Source: DASTPP01 sp035762175
GTDB lineage: Bacteria; Myxococcota_A; Polyangia; Polyangiales; Polyangiaceae
Assembly (NCBI GenBank): GCA_035762175.1
Contig: DASTPP010000159.1
Span: 1 to 30,343, forward strand
Reading direction: 5' to 3'
Length of the DNA stretch: 30,343 bases
In this document: positions 16,437 to 24,569 of the stretch, piece by piece
Layout: every line of letters starts with the position of its first letter
How positions within the stretch are numbered: position 1 is the first letter of the stretch
Position numbers and translations under genes: made by a program
Notes under the pieces: model-generated
What the model was told of the DNA's origin: nothing
What the model saw: the letters and a program-made list of their open reading frames with translations, nothing else
Database searches by the model: none

Positions 16437-19400
16437 TCAGCCGACCCAGACGCGGGCGTTGCGGAAGAGGCGCATCCAGGGGCCGTCGTTTTGCCACGCG
16501 GCGGGCCGCCACGAGTGCTGCAGGGCGCGGAAGACGCGCTCGGGGTGGGGCATCAAGATCGTCACGCGCCCGTCGGGCGTGGTCAGGGCGGTGATGCCGC
16601 GCGGCGAGCCGTTGGGGTTGTACGGGTAGCGCTCGGTCGGGCGCCCCGCGTGGTCGACGAAGCGCGCGGCGACGAGACCCTCGGCGGCGAGCGCGTCGAG
16701 GTCGGCGTCGCGGCCCGGCTCGGCGCGGCCCTCGCCGTGGGCGACGGCGACGGGCAGGCGCGCGCCGGCCATGCCCCGCAGCAAGACGGAGGGCGACTCG
16801 ACAATTTCGACGAGCGAGAGGCGCGCCTCGAACTGCTCGCTCCGGTTGCGGACGAAGCGCGGCCAGAGCTCGGCGCCCGGCACGAGCTCGCGCAGGGCCG
16901 ACAACATCTGGCAGCCGTTGCAGACGCCGAGCGCGAAGGTGTCGGGCCGCTCGAAGAAGTGCCGGAACATGGCGCGCGCCCGGTCATGAAACAAGATCGA
17001 CTTCGCCCACCCCTCGCCGGCGCCGAGCACGTCGCCGTACGAGAAGCCCCCGCAGGCCGCCAGCCCCCGGAAGCCCTCGAGCGAGGCACGGCCCGAGAGC
17101 AGATCGCTCATGTGCACGTCGACCGCCTCGAAGCCCGCGCGGTCGAAGGCCGCGGCCATCTCGACCTGCCCGTTGACGCCCTGCTCGCGCAGGACGGCGA
17201 CGCGCGGGCGGCGGCCCCGCGCGACGAAGGGCGCGGCGATGTCTTCGTCGGGGTCGAAGGGCAGCCGCGCCGAGAGCCCCGGGTCGGCCGGGTCGACCCG
17301 CGCCGCCTGCTCTTCGTCGGCGCACGCGGCGTCGTCGCGCAGGCGCGCGATGGCGTGCGTCGTCTCGGACCAGACCCCGCGCAAAAAGCTTCGCTTCTCG
17401 TCGACGAGCACCTCGCCGCCCCGGCGCACCACGATGCGGTCGCCCGGCTCGGGCCGCCCGAGCCAGTGCACGCAGCCGCCGAGGCCGCGCCGCTCGAGCT
17501 CGGCCACGACCCCGTCGACGTCGCCCGAGCGCACCTGCACCACCGCGCCGAGCTCTTCGGCGAAGAGCGCCGGCAGCGGCTCGCCGAGCGCCGCGACGTC
17601 GACGTCGAGGCCGACGCCGCCGGCGAAGGCCATCTCGACCAGCGTGACGAAGAGCCCGCCGTCAGAGCGATCGTGGTACGCGAGCAGCTTGCCCGCGGCC
17701 GAGAGCGCCTGCACCGCCTCGAAGAAGGCCTTGAAGAGCGCCGGGTCGTCGAGGTCGGGGGGCTCGCGGCCGAGCTGCCCGTAGGCCTGCGCGAGGCACG
17801 AGCCGCCGAGCCGGTTCTTGCCCCGCCCGAGGTCGACGAGCAAGAGCCCGGTCGGCCCCGCGTCGCGCGCGAGCTCGGGCGTGAGCGCCCGGCGCAGATC
17901 GGTCGCCGGGGCGAAGGCGCTGACGACGAGCGAGAGGGGCGCGACCACGCTCTTGGTCTCACCCTTGTCGGCCCAGACCGTGCGCATCGACATCGAGTCT
18001 TTGCCCACGGGGATGGCGACGCCGAGCGCCGGGCAGAGCTCGGCCCCCACCGCCCGCACCGCCTCGTAGAGGCGATGGTCTTCGCCGGGGTGGCCGGCGG
18101 CGGCCATCCAGTTGGCGGAGAGCTTGACGTCGCCGAGGCGCGCGACGGGCGCGGCGGCGAGGTTGGTCAGCGCCTCGCCCACCGCCAGGCGCGCCGAGGC
18201 GGCCGCGTCGAGCAGCGCGACCGGCGCCCGCTCGCCCATCGCCATCGCCTCGCCCGTCGTGGCCCCGAAGCCCGTCGCCGTCAGGGCGCAGTCGGCCACC
18301 GGCACCTGCCAGGGCCCGACCATCTGGTCGCGCGCGACGAGCCCCCCGACGGTGCGGTCGCCGATCGTGATCAAGAATGACTTGTCGGCCACCGCCGGCA
18401 GGCGCAAGACCCGCAGCGCCGCCTCGCGCGCGCTCGCCCCCGCGAGCTCGAGCGGCCGGGCCTCGAAGCGGCCGGGCGAGGCCTTGCGGCGCATCTTCGG
18501 CGGCTTGCCGAGCAGCACCTCGAGCGGCATGTCGACGGGCCGGTCGCCGAAGTGCGCGTCGGTGACGACCAGCCGGCCGTCGTCGGTCGCGTGGCCGACC
18601 ACCGCGAAGGGCGCCCGCTCGCGCTCGCAGATCGCGGCGAACGCGGCGAGCCGGTCGCGCGCCACCGCCAGCACGTAGCGCTCTTGCGCCTCGTTGCACC
18701 AGAGCTCGAGCGGCGAGAGCCCCGGCTCGTCGCTCGGCACCGCGCGCAGCTCGAAGCGCGCCCCCCGCCCGCTCTCGTGCACCAGCTCGGGCAGCGCGTT
18801 CGACAGGCCCCCGGCCCCGACGTCGTGCACCGACACGATCGGGCTCGTTTCGCCGAGCGCCCAGCAGCGGTCGATGACCTCCTGGCACCGGCGCTGCATC
18901 TCGGCGTTGTCGCGCTGCACCGACGCGAAATCGAGATCTTCGTCGGACGCGCCGCTCGCCACCGACGAGGCCGCCCCGCCGCCGAGGCCGATGAGCATCG
19001 CCGGCCCCCCGAGCACGATGATCGGGTCGCCCGGCGAAATCTGGCCCTTCTGGACGTGCCCCGCCCGCACGTTGCCCAGGCCCCCGGCCACCATGATCGG
19101 CTTGTGGTAGCCGCGCACCTCGCGCCCGCCCGGCTGCTCGACCTCGAGCTCGAAGGTGCGAAAGTAGCCCGCGACGCAGGGACGCCCGAACTCGTTGTTG
19201 TAGGCCGCCGCGCCCACCGGCCCCTCGATCATGATGTCGAGCGGCGAGGCGATGCGCGCCGGCCGGCCCGGGCCCCCGCCCTCCCAGGGGCGCTCGAGCC
19301 CCGGGATTCGCAGGTTCGACACCGAGAAGCCCGCGAGCCCCGCCTTCGGCCGCGCCCCCCGGCCCGTGGCCCCCTCGTCGCGGATCTCGCCCCCCGCGCC

Positions 19401-20309
19401 CGTCGCCGCCCCCGGGTAGGGCGAGATGGCCGTCGGGTGGTTGTGCGTCTCGACCTTCATCAAGAGGTGCACCGGCTCGCGCCGCCCCGCGTAGACCCCC
19501 GTCGCGGGGTCGGCGAAGAAGCGCTCGGCCTCGGGCCCCTCGACGACCGCCGCGTTGTCGCGGTACGCCGAGAGCACCCCGCCGGGGCTCGCCGCGGTGC
19601 TCTGCTTGATGAGCTGAAAGAGCGACGCGGGCTGCTCGCGCCCCTCGAGCTCGAAGGTCGCGTTGAAGATCTTGTGCCGGCAGTGCTCGCTGTTCGCCTG
19701 GGCGAACATCATCAGCTCGGCGTCCGACGGGTCGCGGCCGAGCGCCCCGAAGCTCTCGGCGAGGTAGGCGATCTCGTCGGCCGAGAGCGAGAGGCCCAGC
19801 TCGCGGTTCGCCCGCTCGAGCGCCGAAGGCTCGCGCGACACCCGGCGCCCCGGCCGGGGCGGCTGCCGCGCGAAGAGCCCCGCGGCGTCGGCCTCGCGCC
19901 CGAGCACCGACTCGGTCATGCGGTCGTGCAACGCCGCCTCGAGCGCCGCCCGGTCGCGCACCTCGCCCGCGACCACCCACGCCACCCCGCGCTCGATGCG
20001 CCGCACCCCGGCGAGCCCGCAGCTGCGCGCGATGTCGGTCGCCTTCGACGACCAGGGCGAGATGGTGCCGAGCCGCGGCACCACCCAGAGCCCGAGCCCC
20101 TCGAGCGCGCGCCCCTCGCGCCTCGGCCCGTAGCTGAGCAGCCGCCCGAGCACGCGCCGCCCCTCGCCGCCGAGCTCGCCCTCGAGGTCGACGAAGTGTA
20201 CGAATGAGGCGGACGCCGCCGCGACGCCCGGGTTCGAGGCCCGCACCCGCGCGAGGCGGGCGTCGAGCCGGGCGGGGGTAAAGGCCGGAGCGCCAGGCAG
20301 GACCAACAT
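16437..20309 (-). CDS. purL: Phosphoribosylformylglycinamidine synthase, large single-chain PurL
   Basis: Fourth step of purine synthesis: FGAR, glutamine and ATP give FGAM. At 1290 residues it is the large proteobacterial form (E. coli has 1295), with a PurS-like N-terminal region, two AIRS-like halves and a C-terminal glutamine amidotransferase. Key parts are MMFAQANSEHCRHKIFNA, VETHNHPTAISPYPGAATG (ATP site), HDVGAGGLSNALPELVHE and YHDRSDGGLFVTLVEMAF. The amidotransferase triad is Cys1130 (GVCNGCQ), His1255 and Glu1257 (MPHPERVF). I chose the ATG at 20309 (LVLPGAPAFTP), with GGAG nine bases upstream; frames to an ATG at 20324 and a TTG at 20348 are longer but less like the family. It heads an apparent operon with the membrane protein and the FHA protease. 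Confidence 0.97.
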   Translation of the reverse strand: MLVLPGAPAFTPARLDARLARVRASNPGVAAASASFVHFVDLEGELGGEGRRVLGRLLSYGPRREGRALEGLGLWVVPRLGTISPWSSKATDIARSCGLAGVRRIERGVAWVVAGEVRDRAALEAALHDRMTESVLGREADAAGLFARQPPRPGRRVSREPSALERANRELGLSLSADEIAYLAESFGALGRDPSDAELMMFAQANSEHCRHKIFNATFELEGREQPASLFQLIKQSTAASPGGVLSAYRDNAAVVEGPEAERFFADPATGVYAGRREPVHLLMKVETHNHPTAISPYPGAATGAGGEIRDEGATGRGARPKAGLAGFSVSNLRIPGLERPWEGGGPGRPARIASPLDIMIEGPVGAAAYNNEFGRPCVAGYFRTFELEVEQPGGREVRGYHKPIMVAGGLGNVRAGHVQKGQISPGDPIIVLGGPAMLIGLGGGAASSVASGASDEDLDFASVQRDNAEMQRRCQEVIDRCWALGETSPIVSVHDVGAGGLSNALPELVHESGRGARFELRAVPSDEPGLSPLELWCNEAQERYVLAVARDRLAAFAAICERERAPFAVVGHATDDGRLVVTDAHFGDRPVDMPLEVLLGKPPKMRRKASPGRFEARPLELAGASAREAALRVLRLPAVADKSFLITIGDRTVGGLVARDQMVGPWQVPVADCALTATGFGATTGEAMAMGERAPVALLDAAASARLAVGEALTNLAAAPVARLGDVKLSANWMAAAGHPGEDHRLYEAVRAVGAELCPALGVAIPVGKDSMSMRTVWADKGETKSVVAPLSLVVSAFAPATDLRRALTPELARDAGPTGLLLVDLGRGKNRLGGSCLAQAYGQLGREPPDLDDPALFKAFFEAVQALSAAGKLLAYHDRSDGGLFVTLVEMAFAGGVGLDVDVAALGEPLPALFAEELGAVVQVRSGDVDGVVAELERRGLGGCVHWLGRPEPGDRIVVRRGGEVLVDEKRSFLRGVWSETTHAIARLRDDAACADEEQAARVDPADPGLSARLPFDPDEDIAAPFVARGRRPRVAVLREQGVNGQVEMAAAFDRAGFEAVDVHMSDLLSGRASLEGFRGLAACGGFSYGDVLGAGEGWAKSILFHDRARAMFRHFFERPDTFALGVCNGCQMLSALRELVPGAELWPRFVRNRSEQFEARLSLVEIVESPSVLLRGMAGARLPVAVAHGEGRAEPGRDADLDALAAEGLVAARFVDHAGRPTERYPYNPNGSPRGITALTTPDGRVTILMPHPERVFRALQHSWRPAAWQNDGPWMRLFRNARVWVG

Positions 20310-20410
20310 GGTGCGCCGCTCCATGGCCCCGCGCGCCCCCGCCTGCAAGTGCGACGTAAAGGCTTGAGGGGCGAGACGGCGGCCCGCGGCCTCCCGTAGA
20401 CTCCGGCCCG

Positions 20411-20986
20411 ATGGACCTCGCGACGCTGCAAGCCGAAGCCCGCCAGGGGGTGCGCCACAAGTTCGTCTACTTCTGGGGCCACCATCCGCCGGCCGACGGC
20501 TCGATCGGCCCCTCGTGCCTGAGCCAGTGGTGGCACTCGCCCTTCCGCGTCGAGGGCGTCACCTACCCCACGGCCGAGCACTACATGATGGCCGAGAAGG
20601 CCCGCCTCTTCGGCGACGAGGACGCCGCCGCCCGCATCCTTGAGAGCGATAACCCGGGCGAGGTCAAGGCGATCGGCCGCACGGTGCGGCACTTCATCAA
20701 CGAGATCTGGGAGGGCCGCCGCTACGACATCGTCGTGCGCGGCAACCTGGCCAAGTTCGGCCAGCACGCCGACCTGAAGAGCTTCTTGCTCGGCACCCGC
20801 GAGCGCGTGCTCGTCGAGGCGAGCCCGGTCGACCGCATCTGGGGCATCGGCCTCGCCGCCAGCGACCCCAAGGCCGGCGACCCCGAGGCCTGGCGGGGCC
20901 TGAACCTGCTCGGCTTCGCCTTGATGGACGTGCGCGAGCGCCTCGGCGGCGCCGCCACCCTGCCGCCGCCCTCGCGCCTGCGCTAA
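20411..20986 (+). CDS. NADAR domain protein (YbiA-like N-glycosidase family)
   Basis: A 191-residue protein covering almost exactly one NADAR domain. Recognisable segments are KFVYFWGHHPPADG, LSQWWHSPFRVEGVTYPTAEHYMMAEKA, WEGRRYDIVVRGN, KFGQHADLKSFLLGT, and VEASPVDRIWGIGLA. Family members cleave N-glycosidic bonds: YbiA acts on early riboflavin intermediates, and others remove ADP-ribose from guanine in DNA. Which applies here cannot be read from the sequence. The ATG at 20411 is divergent from purL, with 101 bases between the starts. No DarT-like toxin gene is next to it, so a toxin-antitoxin role is not supported. Confidence 0.9.
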   Translation: MDLATLQAEARQGVRHKFVYFWGHHPPADGSIGPSCLSQWWHSPFRVEGVTYPTAEHYMMAEKARLFGDEDAAARILESDNPGEVKAIGRTVRHFINEIWEGRRYDIVVRGNLAKFGQHADLKSFLLGTRERVLVEASPVDRIWGIGLAASDPKAGDPEAWRGLNLLGFALMDVRERLGGAATLPPPSRLR

Positions 20987-21016
20987 GCCCCCGCCGGCGC
21001 GCGCGACGGCGCTGCC

Positions 21017-21036
21017 GCCCGGGCGTCGCCCCGGGC
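21017..21036 (+). terminator. Hairpin after the NADAR gene
   Basis: Seven-bp stem GCCCGGG / CCCGGGC with a six-base loop, about 30 bases after the stop codon. No T-tract follows. It is a weak candidate in a generally GC-rich spacer. Confidence 0.3.
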
Positions 21037-21118
21037 TCGACCGCGGGCGGGGGGGCCTGTACGCTGGCCCCGCCCTCCGCGGCCCCCCCGGGCGGCGCGC
21101 GGGGCGCCCGAGGGGCCC

Positions 21119-21361
21119 ATGGCAAGCAGCGCGCGCGAGAAGCCGAGCGACATCGTCAAGAAGTACTACGCCCAGGGCCTGCTCGAGGGCGAGGCGCTCG
21201 GCCAGGCCAAGGCGGTGCTCGTCGTCTTGGCCGCGCGCAGCGTCTCGTTCACCCCCGAAGAGCGCGAGCGCATCGCGAGCTGCACCGACCTCGCCAAGCT
21301 CGAGCGCTGGGTGCGCCGCGCGGCGACGTGCAAGGCCGTCGACGAGCTCTTCGCCGATTGA
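21119..21361 (+). CDS. Small protein resembling the C-terminal tail of Rpn/transposase-like proteins
   Basis: An 80-residue protein with an ATG at 21119 and GAGGGG just before it. The sequence (YYAQGLLEGEALGQAKAVL, VLAARSVSFTPEERERIASC, TDLAKLERWVRRAATCKAVDELF) matches, from memory, the tail of large myxobacterial Rpn/PD-(D/E)XK transposase-like proteins, where a GxxEGxAxG helix is followed by a small helical module ending in an RA-x5-VDELF motif. The catalytic nuclease part is absent, and upstream DNA in the same frame is Arg/Pro-rich and not protein-like. It is either a free-standing module or the remnant of a mobile or accessory gene. It stands between the NADAR gene and a broken exported-protein gene. 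Confidence 0.7.
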   Translation: MASSAREKPSDIVKKYYAQGLLEGEALGQAKAVLVVLAARSVSFTPEERERIASCTDLAKLERWVRRAATCKAVDELFAD

Positions 21362-21388
21362 TACCGACCAGGCTCGATGCGGCCGGTC

Positions 21389-22119
21389 TTAGCGCGGCTC
21401 GCCCGCCCGGCGCCGGCGCGGCCGCAGGGCGCGTCGCGTCAGCGGAAGCGCCACGAGCGCCGTGACGAAAAGGCCCGTCGGGTCGAGCGGGCGCGAGGGC
21501 GGCGAGAACGCGCACGAGCTCGCCGGGGCGGCCGTCGGCTGCGCCGTCGGGCCGTCGTCGTCATCGCCGCCGTCGTCGTCGTCGTCGCCCCCGCCGCTGC
21601 TGCCGCCCCCGCCGACCCCGCCCGTGCCGCCGGTGCCGCCGCCGGCGCAAGAGCCCGCGAGCGGAGGCTCGCCCGGCGGTGTGGTCGCTCGCCTGGTTGG
21701 GGCTCTTGTTGGCGAGCACCTCGTCGAGGTCGGCGAAGCCGTCGCAATCGGTATCGGTCTGGGCTTCGTAGAGGGCTTCGATCGCGTCGAGGAACTTCTG
21801 GGTCAGGGCGTTGCCGCCTTGGGCGTCGTACCCGCACCCCGTATAACTTCGGAGGACCAGGCCGAAGGGCGTATAGAAGCTGTCTTCGCACTGGCGGCCG
21901 CTGAACGTATGGCAAAGCGCCCGGGGGATATCACTCGACGTGATATCGGACGTGGGGTCTTTTTGTCATCCACTTTGCCATCGCCACGGCGACGGTGTTG
22001 CCCAACGCGGCGGCCGGCCGCGGAGCGGCCGTGAGCGCGGCGAAGGCGAGCGCCGCCGCGCCGAGGCGCCGGGCGGGGAGGAGCGCAGGGCGAAGGCGGG
22101 ACAAGGTGCGGTCGGTCAA
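21389..22119 (-). pseudogene. Exported protein with TSP3-like Ca-binding motif and MYXO-CTERM-like tail, two frameshifts
   Basis: Three consecutive pieces lie in different frames. From a TTG at 22119 the first gives an N-terminal signal (RRLGAAALAFAALTAAPRP, then AAALGNTVAVAMAKWMTK). Near the five-A run (21960-21964) the frame shifts to DPTSDITSSDIPRALCHTFS, continuing GRQCEDSFYTPFGLV and DTDCDGFADLDEVLANKSPN, an Asp-rich calcium-loop-like motif. Near GACCAC (21681-21686) it shifts again to PPGEPPLAGSCAGGG, a Gly/Asp linker, SCAFSPPSRPLDPTGLFVTA and the Arg-rich tail RALRPRRRRAGEPR. Removing one base at each site leaves 729 bases, exactly 243 codons in one open frame. This is either a recent pseudogene or sequencing error at homopolymers. 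The start codon is uncertain (another TTG lies at 22152). Confidence 0.7.
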
Positions 22120-22321
22120 TGGGGCCCCCGGTCGAAGAAAAGTAAGGCCCAAAGCCTCTCACCGGACCACGCCCGCGTCAATGCGCCGCCTCGCGGGCGC
22201 CGAAAGCCCGCCGCCCGCTCTCGAATCGCCGCACGCCTCTCGCCCCGGACCGCCGCGGGCCTTCGACCCTTCGAGCGCCGGCGGCGACGCGCCGTGGCAG
22301 CGGAAAGGGCGCCCGGCGCCG

Positions 22322-22343
22322 CCCGCCGCCGTGGGGCGGCGGG
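22322..22343 (-). terminator. Terminator-like hairpin after lanT
   Basis: Perfect nine-bp stem CCCGCCGCC / GGCGGCGGG with a four-base loop, starting six bases after the lanT stop. Downstream on the minus strand is GCGCCCTTTCCG, with only three T. It is the likeliest 3' end of the lanthipeptide operon. Confidence 0.45.
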
Positions 22344-22349
22344 GCGCGC

Positions 22350-24569
22350 TCAGGGGGGGGGCTGGCCGGGGCGCTCGAGCTGGCTCGCGACGAGCTCGGC
22401 GTAGAGCCCGCCGGCGGCGACCAGCTCTTGGTGCGTGCCCCGCTCGACGAGCTTGCCCCGGTCCATCACGAGGATGCAGTCGGCGCGCATGACCGTGCTG
22501 AGCCGGTGCGCGATGACGATGCGGGTGGCCTCGAGGCCTTCGAGGGCCTCTTGGACCCTGCGCTCGGTGATGGCGTCGAGCGCGCTCGTCGCCTCGTCGA
22601 GCAGCAAGACGGCGGGCCGGCGCAAGAGCGCGCGGGCGAGGGCGATGCGCTGGCGCTGCCCGCCCGAAAGCGAGCCGCCGCCGTCGGTCAGCACGGTCTC
22701 GTAGCCCATGGGCATCCGCTCGATCTCGTCGTGGACTTGCGCGAGTTTGGCGGCGCGGACGACGTCGTCGTGCGGGGCCCCGGGGTCGGACAGCGCGATG
22801 TTGGCGCGGATCGAGGTGCCGAACAGGTAGGCGCGCTGGGTGACGATGCCGAGCTGGCGGCGGACGCTGCGCAGCTCGAGGTCGGCGAGCCCGACGCCGT
22901 CGTAGGCGATGCGCCCGGCGCTCGGGGCGTAGAGGCCGAGCAGCAGGCTCGCCAGGGTCGACTTGCCCGAGCCCGAGCGGCCCACGATGGCGACCATCTG
23001 CCCGGGGCGGATCGCGAGCGACACGTCGTCGACGATGAGGGGCTCGAGCGGGCCGTAGCGGAAGCTCACGCGCGCGAGCTCGATGCCGCCGGCGAGGGCG
23101 GGGGCGGGCCGGGCGGCGTCCGGGGCCTGCTCGCGGGGCGTCTGCCAGACGTCGTCGATGCGGTCGACGTGGGTGCCGAGCGCCTGCAGCTGCGTGGCGG
23201 TCGTCACCAGGCCCGACAGGGGGGCGAAGACGCCGACGGCGAACGAGTTGACGGCGAGCATGGCGCCCAGGCTGAGCTCGCCGTCGAGCACGTTGAGCGC
23301 GCCGAAGCCCAGGATGGCGAGCGGGGCGGCGGTGCGCAGGGCGCTCGTCACGGCCTCGATCGCGGCGTCGAGCCGGCCCTCGGCGAGGGAGGCGTTCAGC
23401 ACGTCGACGAACAGGTTCGACCAGTGCTCGAGCGCGCGGGGCTCGGCGCCGGCGGCCTTGAGCGTCTCGATGCCGGAGAAGACCTCGACCTGGTAGGCCT
23501 GCGCCCGCGCCTGGCGCGCGACGGACGCCGCGCTCGCGTCGCGCCGGCGCGCCCGCGTCGCGGCGAAGACGCCGACCTGCAGCGCGGCGAGCAGCAGCAC
23601 GAGCAGGCCCGTCCGCGCGCTCGCGGCGAAGAGCAGCGCTAGGTAGCCGAGCATCATCGCCCCGTCGAGCGCGCCCGAGAGCGCGCCCGAGGTGAGCGCC
23701 TGGCGGATGAGCACGTTGCTGTTGATCCGCATCAGCAGGTCGCCCGCCGGGCGCCGCTGGAAGAACGCGTAGGGCAGGGCCATGAGGTGCTCGACGAAGC
23801 CGAGCGACATGCGGGCGTCGGCGAGCGTGCGCATCTCGAGCAGCAGGTGCGCGCGGACGGCGGTGGCGAGCAGCTCGAAGGCGACGACGCCGGCGAGGCC
23901 GGCCGAGAGCACGAGCAGCATGTGTCGGTCGGCGCGCGGGATGACCCGGTCGACGACGGCGCCGGTCAGCAGGGGCAGGGCCAGGGCGAGCGCCTGCAAG
24001 AAGAGCGAGGTGGCGGCGATGCGGCCCCACGAGCCCGAGGCGCGCAAGGCGGGCAGCAGGTGCGCCCCGCGCGGCCGCCTCGCGGCGCCCTCGCCCGGGC
24101 GGAAGTCGGCCGAGGGCTCGAGCAGCAGGGCGACGCCGGTGAAGGCGCGGCCGAACTCGTCGAGGGGCACGCGGCGGCGGCCGACGGCGGGGTCGACGAC
24201 GTCGACGCCGCCGGGCGCGAGGCGCTCGAAGACGACGAAGTGGTTGAACTCCCAATGCAGGATGGTGGCGGGCGGCAGGTACTTCAGCCCCTCGAGCTCG
24301 ACCTTCACGCCCCGGCCGCGCAGGCCGAAGTGGCGCGCGGCGGCGAGCAGGTCGCGCGCGGTCGAGCCGTCGCGGCCGGCCGAGAGCGCCTCGCGCAGCT
24401 CTTCGCGGCCGACGGCCCGGCCGTGGTAGCCGAGCGCCATCGCGAGGCAGGCGGGGCCGCAGTCGGTGGCGGCGAGCTGTTGCACCGGCGCGACCCGCCG
24501 CCCCGAGCGCCCGAGCCGCCGCAGCGCGGGGAAGCGCCCCGCGAGCCCCAGGGCCGCCGCGTCAGCCAT
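22350..24569 (-). CDS. lanT: Lanthipeptide exporter: C39 peptidase / ABC transporter (LanT)
   Basis: A 739-residue peptidase-containing ABC transporter that should cut the leader after Gly-Gly and export the product. The C39 domain occupies residues 25-155, with Gln31, catalytic Cys37 (LAATDCGPACLAMAL), His110 (EFNHFVVFE) and Asp126 (VVDPAVGRR). A six-helix membrane domain spans about 178-460. The ATPase has Walker A GRSGSGKS (530-537), the signature LSGGQRQRIALARALL (from 634), Walker B VLLLDEATSALD (from 654) and the H-loop His688. All catalytic residues are present. The ATG at 24569 overlaps the end of the adaptor gene by eight bases; a longer frame to 24647 is Arg/Ser-rich and unlikely. 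It resembles the NHLM/NHLP-type exporters of Gram-negatives. Confidence 0.95.
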   Translation of the reverse strand: MADAAALGLAGRFPALRRLGRSGRRVAPVQQLAATDCGPACLAMALGYHGRAVGREELREALSAGRDGSTARDLLAAARHFGLRGRGVKVELEGLKYLPPATILHWEFNHFVVFERLAPGGVDVVDPAVGRRRVPLDEFGRAFTGVALLLEPSADFRPGEGAARRPRGAHLLPALRASGSWGRIAATSLFLQALALALPLLTGAVVDRVIPRADRHMLLVLSAGLAGVVAFELLATAVRAHLLLEMRTLADARMSLGFVEHLMALPYAFFQRRPAGDLLMRINSNVLIRQALTSGALSGALDGAMMLGYLALLFAASARTGLLVLLLAALQVGVFAATRARRRDASAASVARQARAQAYQVEVFSGIETLKAAGAEPRALEHWSNLFVDVLNASLAEGRLDAAIEAVTSALRTAAPLAILGFGALNVLDGELSLGAMLAVNSFAVGVFAPLSGLVTTATQLQALGTHVDRIDDVWQTPREQAPDAARPAPALAGGIELARVSFRYGPLEPLIVDDVSLAIRPGQMVAIVGRSGSGKSTLASLLLGLYAPSAGRIAYDGVGLADLELRSVRRQLGIVTQRAYLFGTSIRANIALSDPGAPHDDVVRAAKLAQVHDEIERMPMGYETVLTDGGGSLSGGQRQRIALARALLRRPAVLLLDEATSALDAITERRVQEALEGLEATRIVIAHRLSTVMRADCILVMDRGKLVERGTHQELVAAGGLYAELVASQLERPGQPPP

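Noticed and set aside
21462..22034. Plus-strand open frame opposite the broken exported protein
   Set aside because: The minus strand carries a signal peptide, an Asp-rich motif and an Arg-rich sorting tail. The plus-strand translation is only Ser/Pro runs mirroring the Asp/Gly codons.
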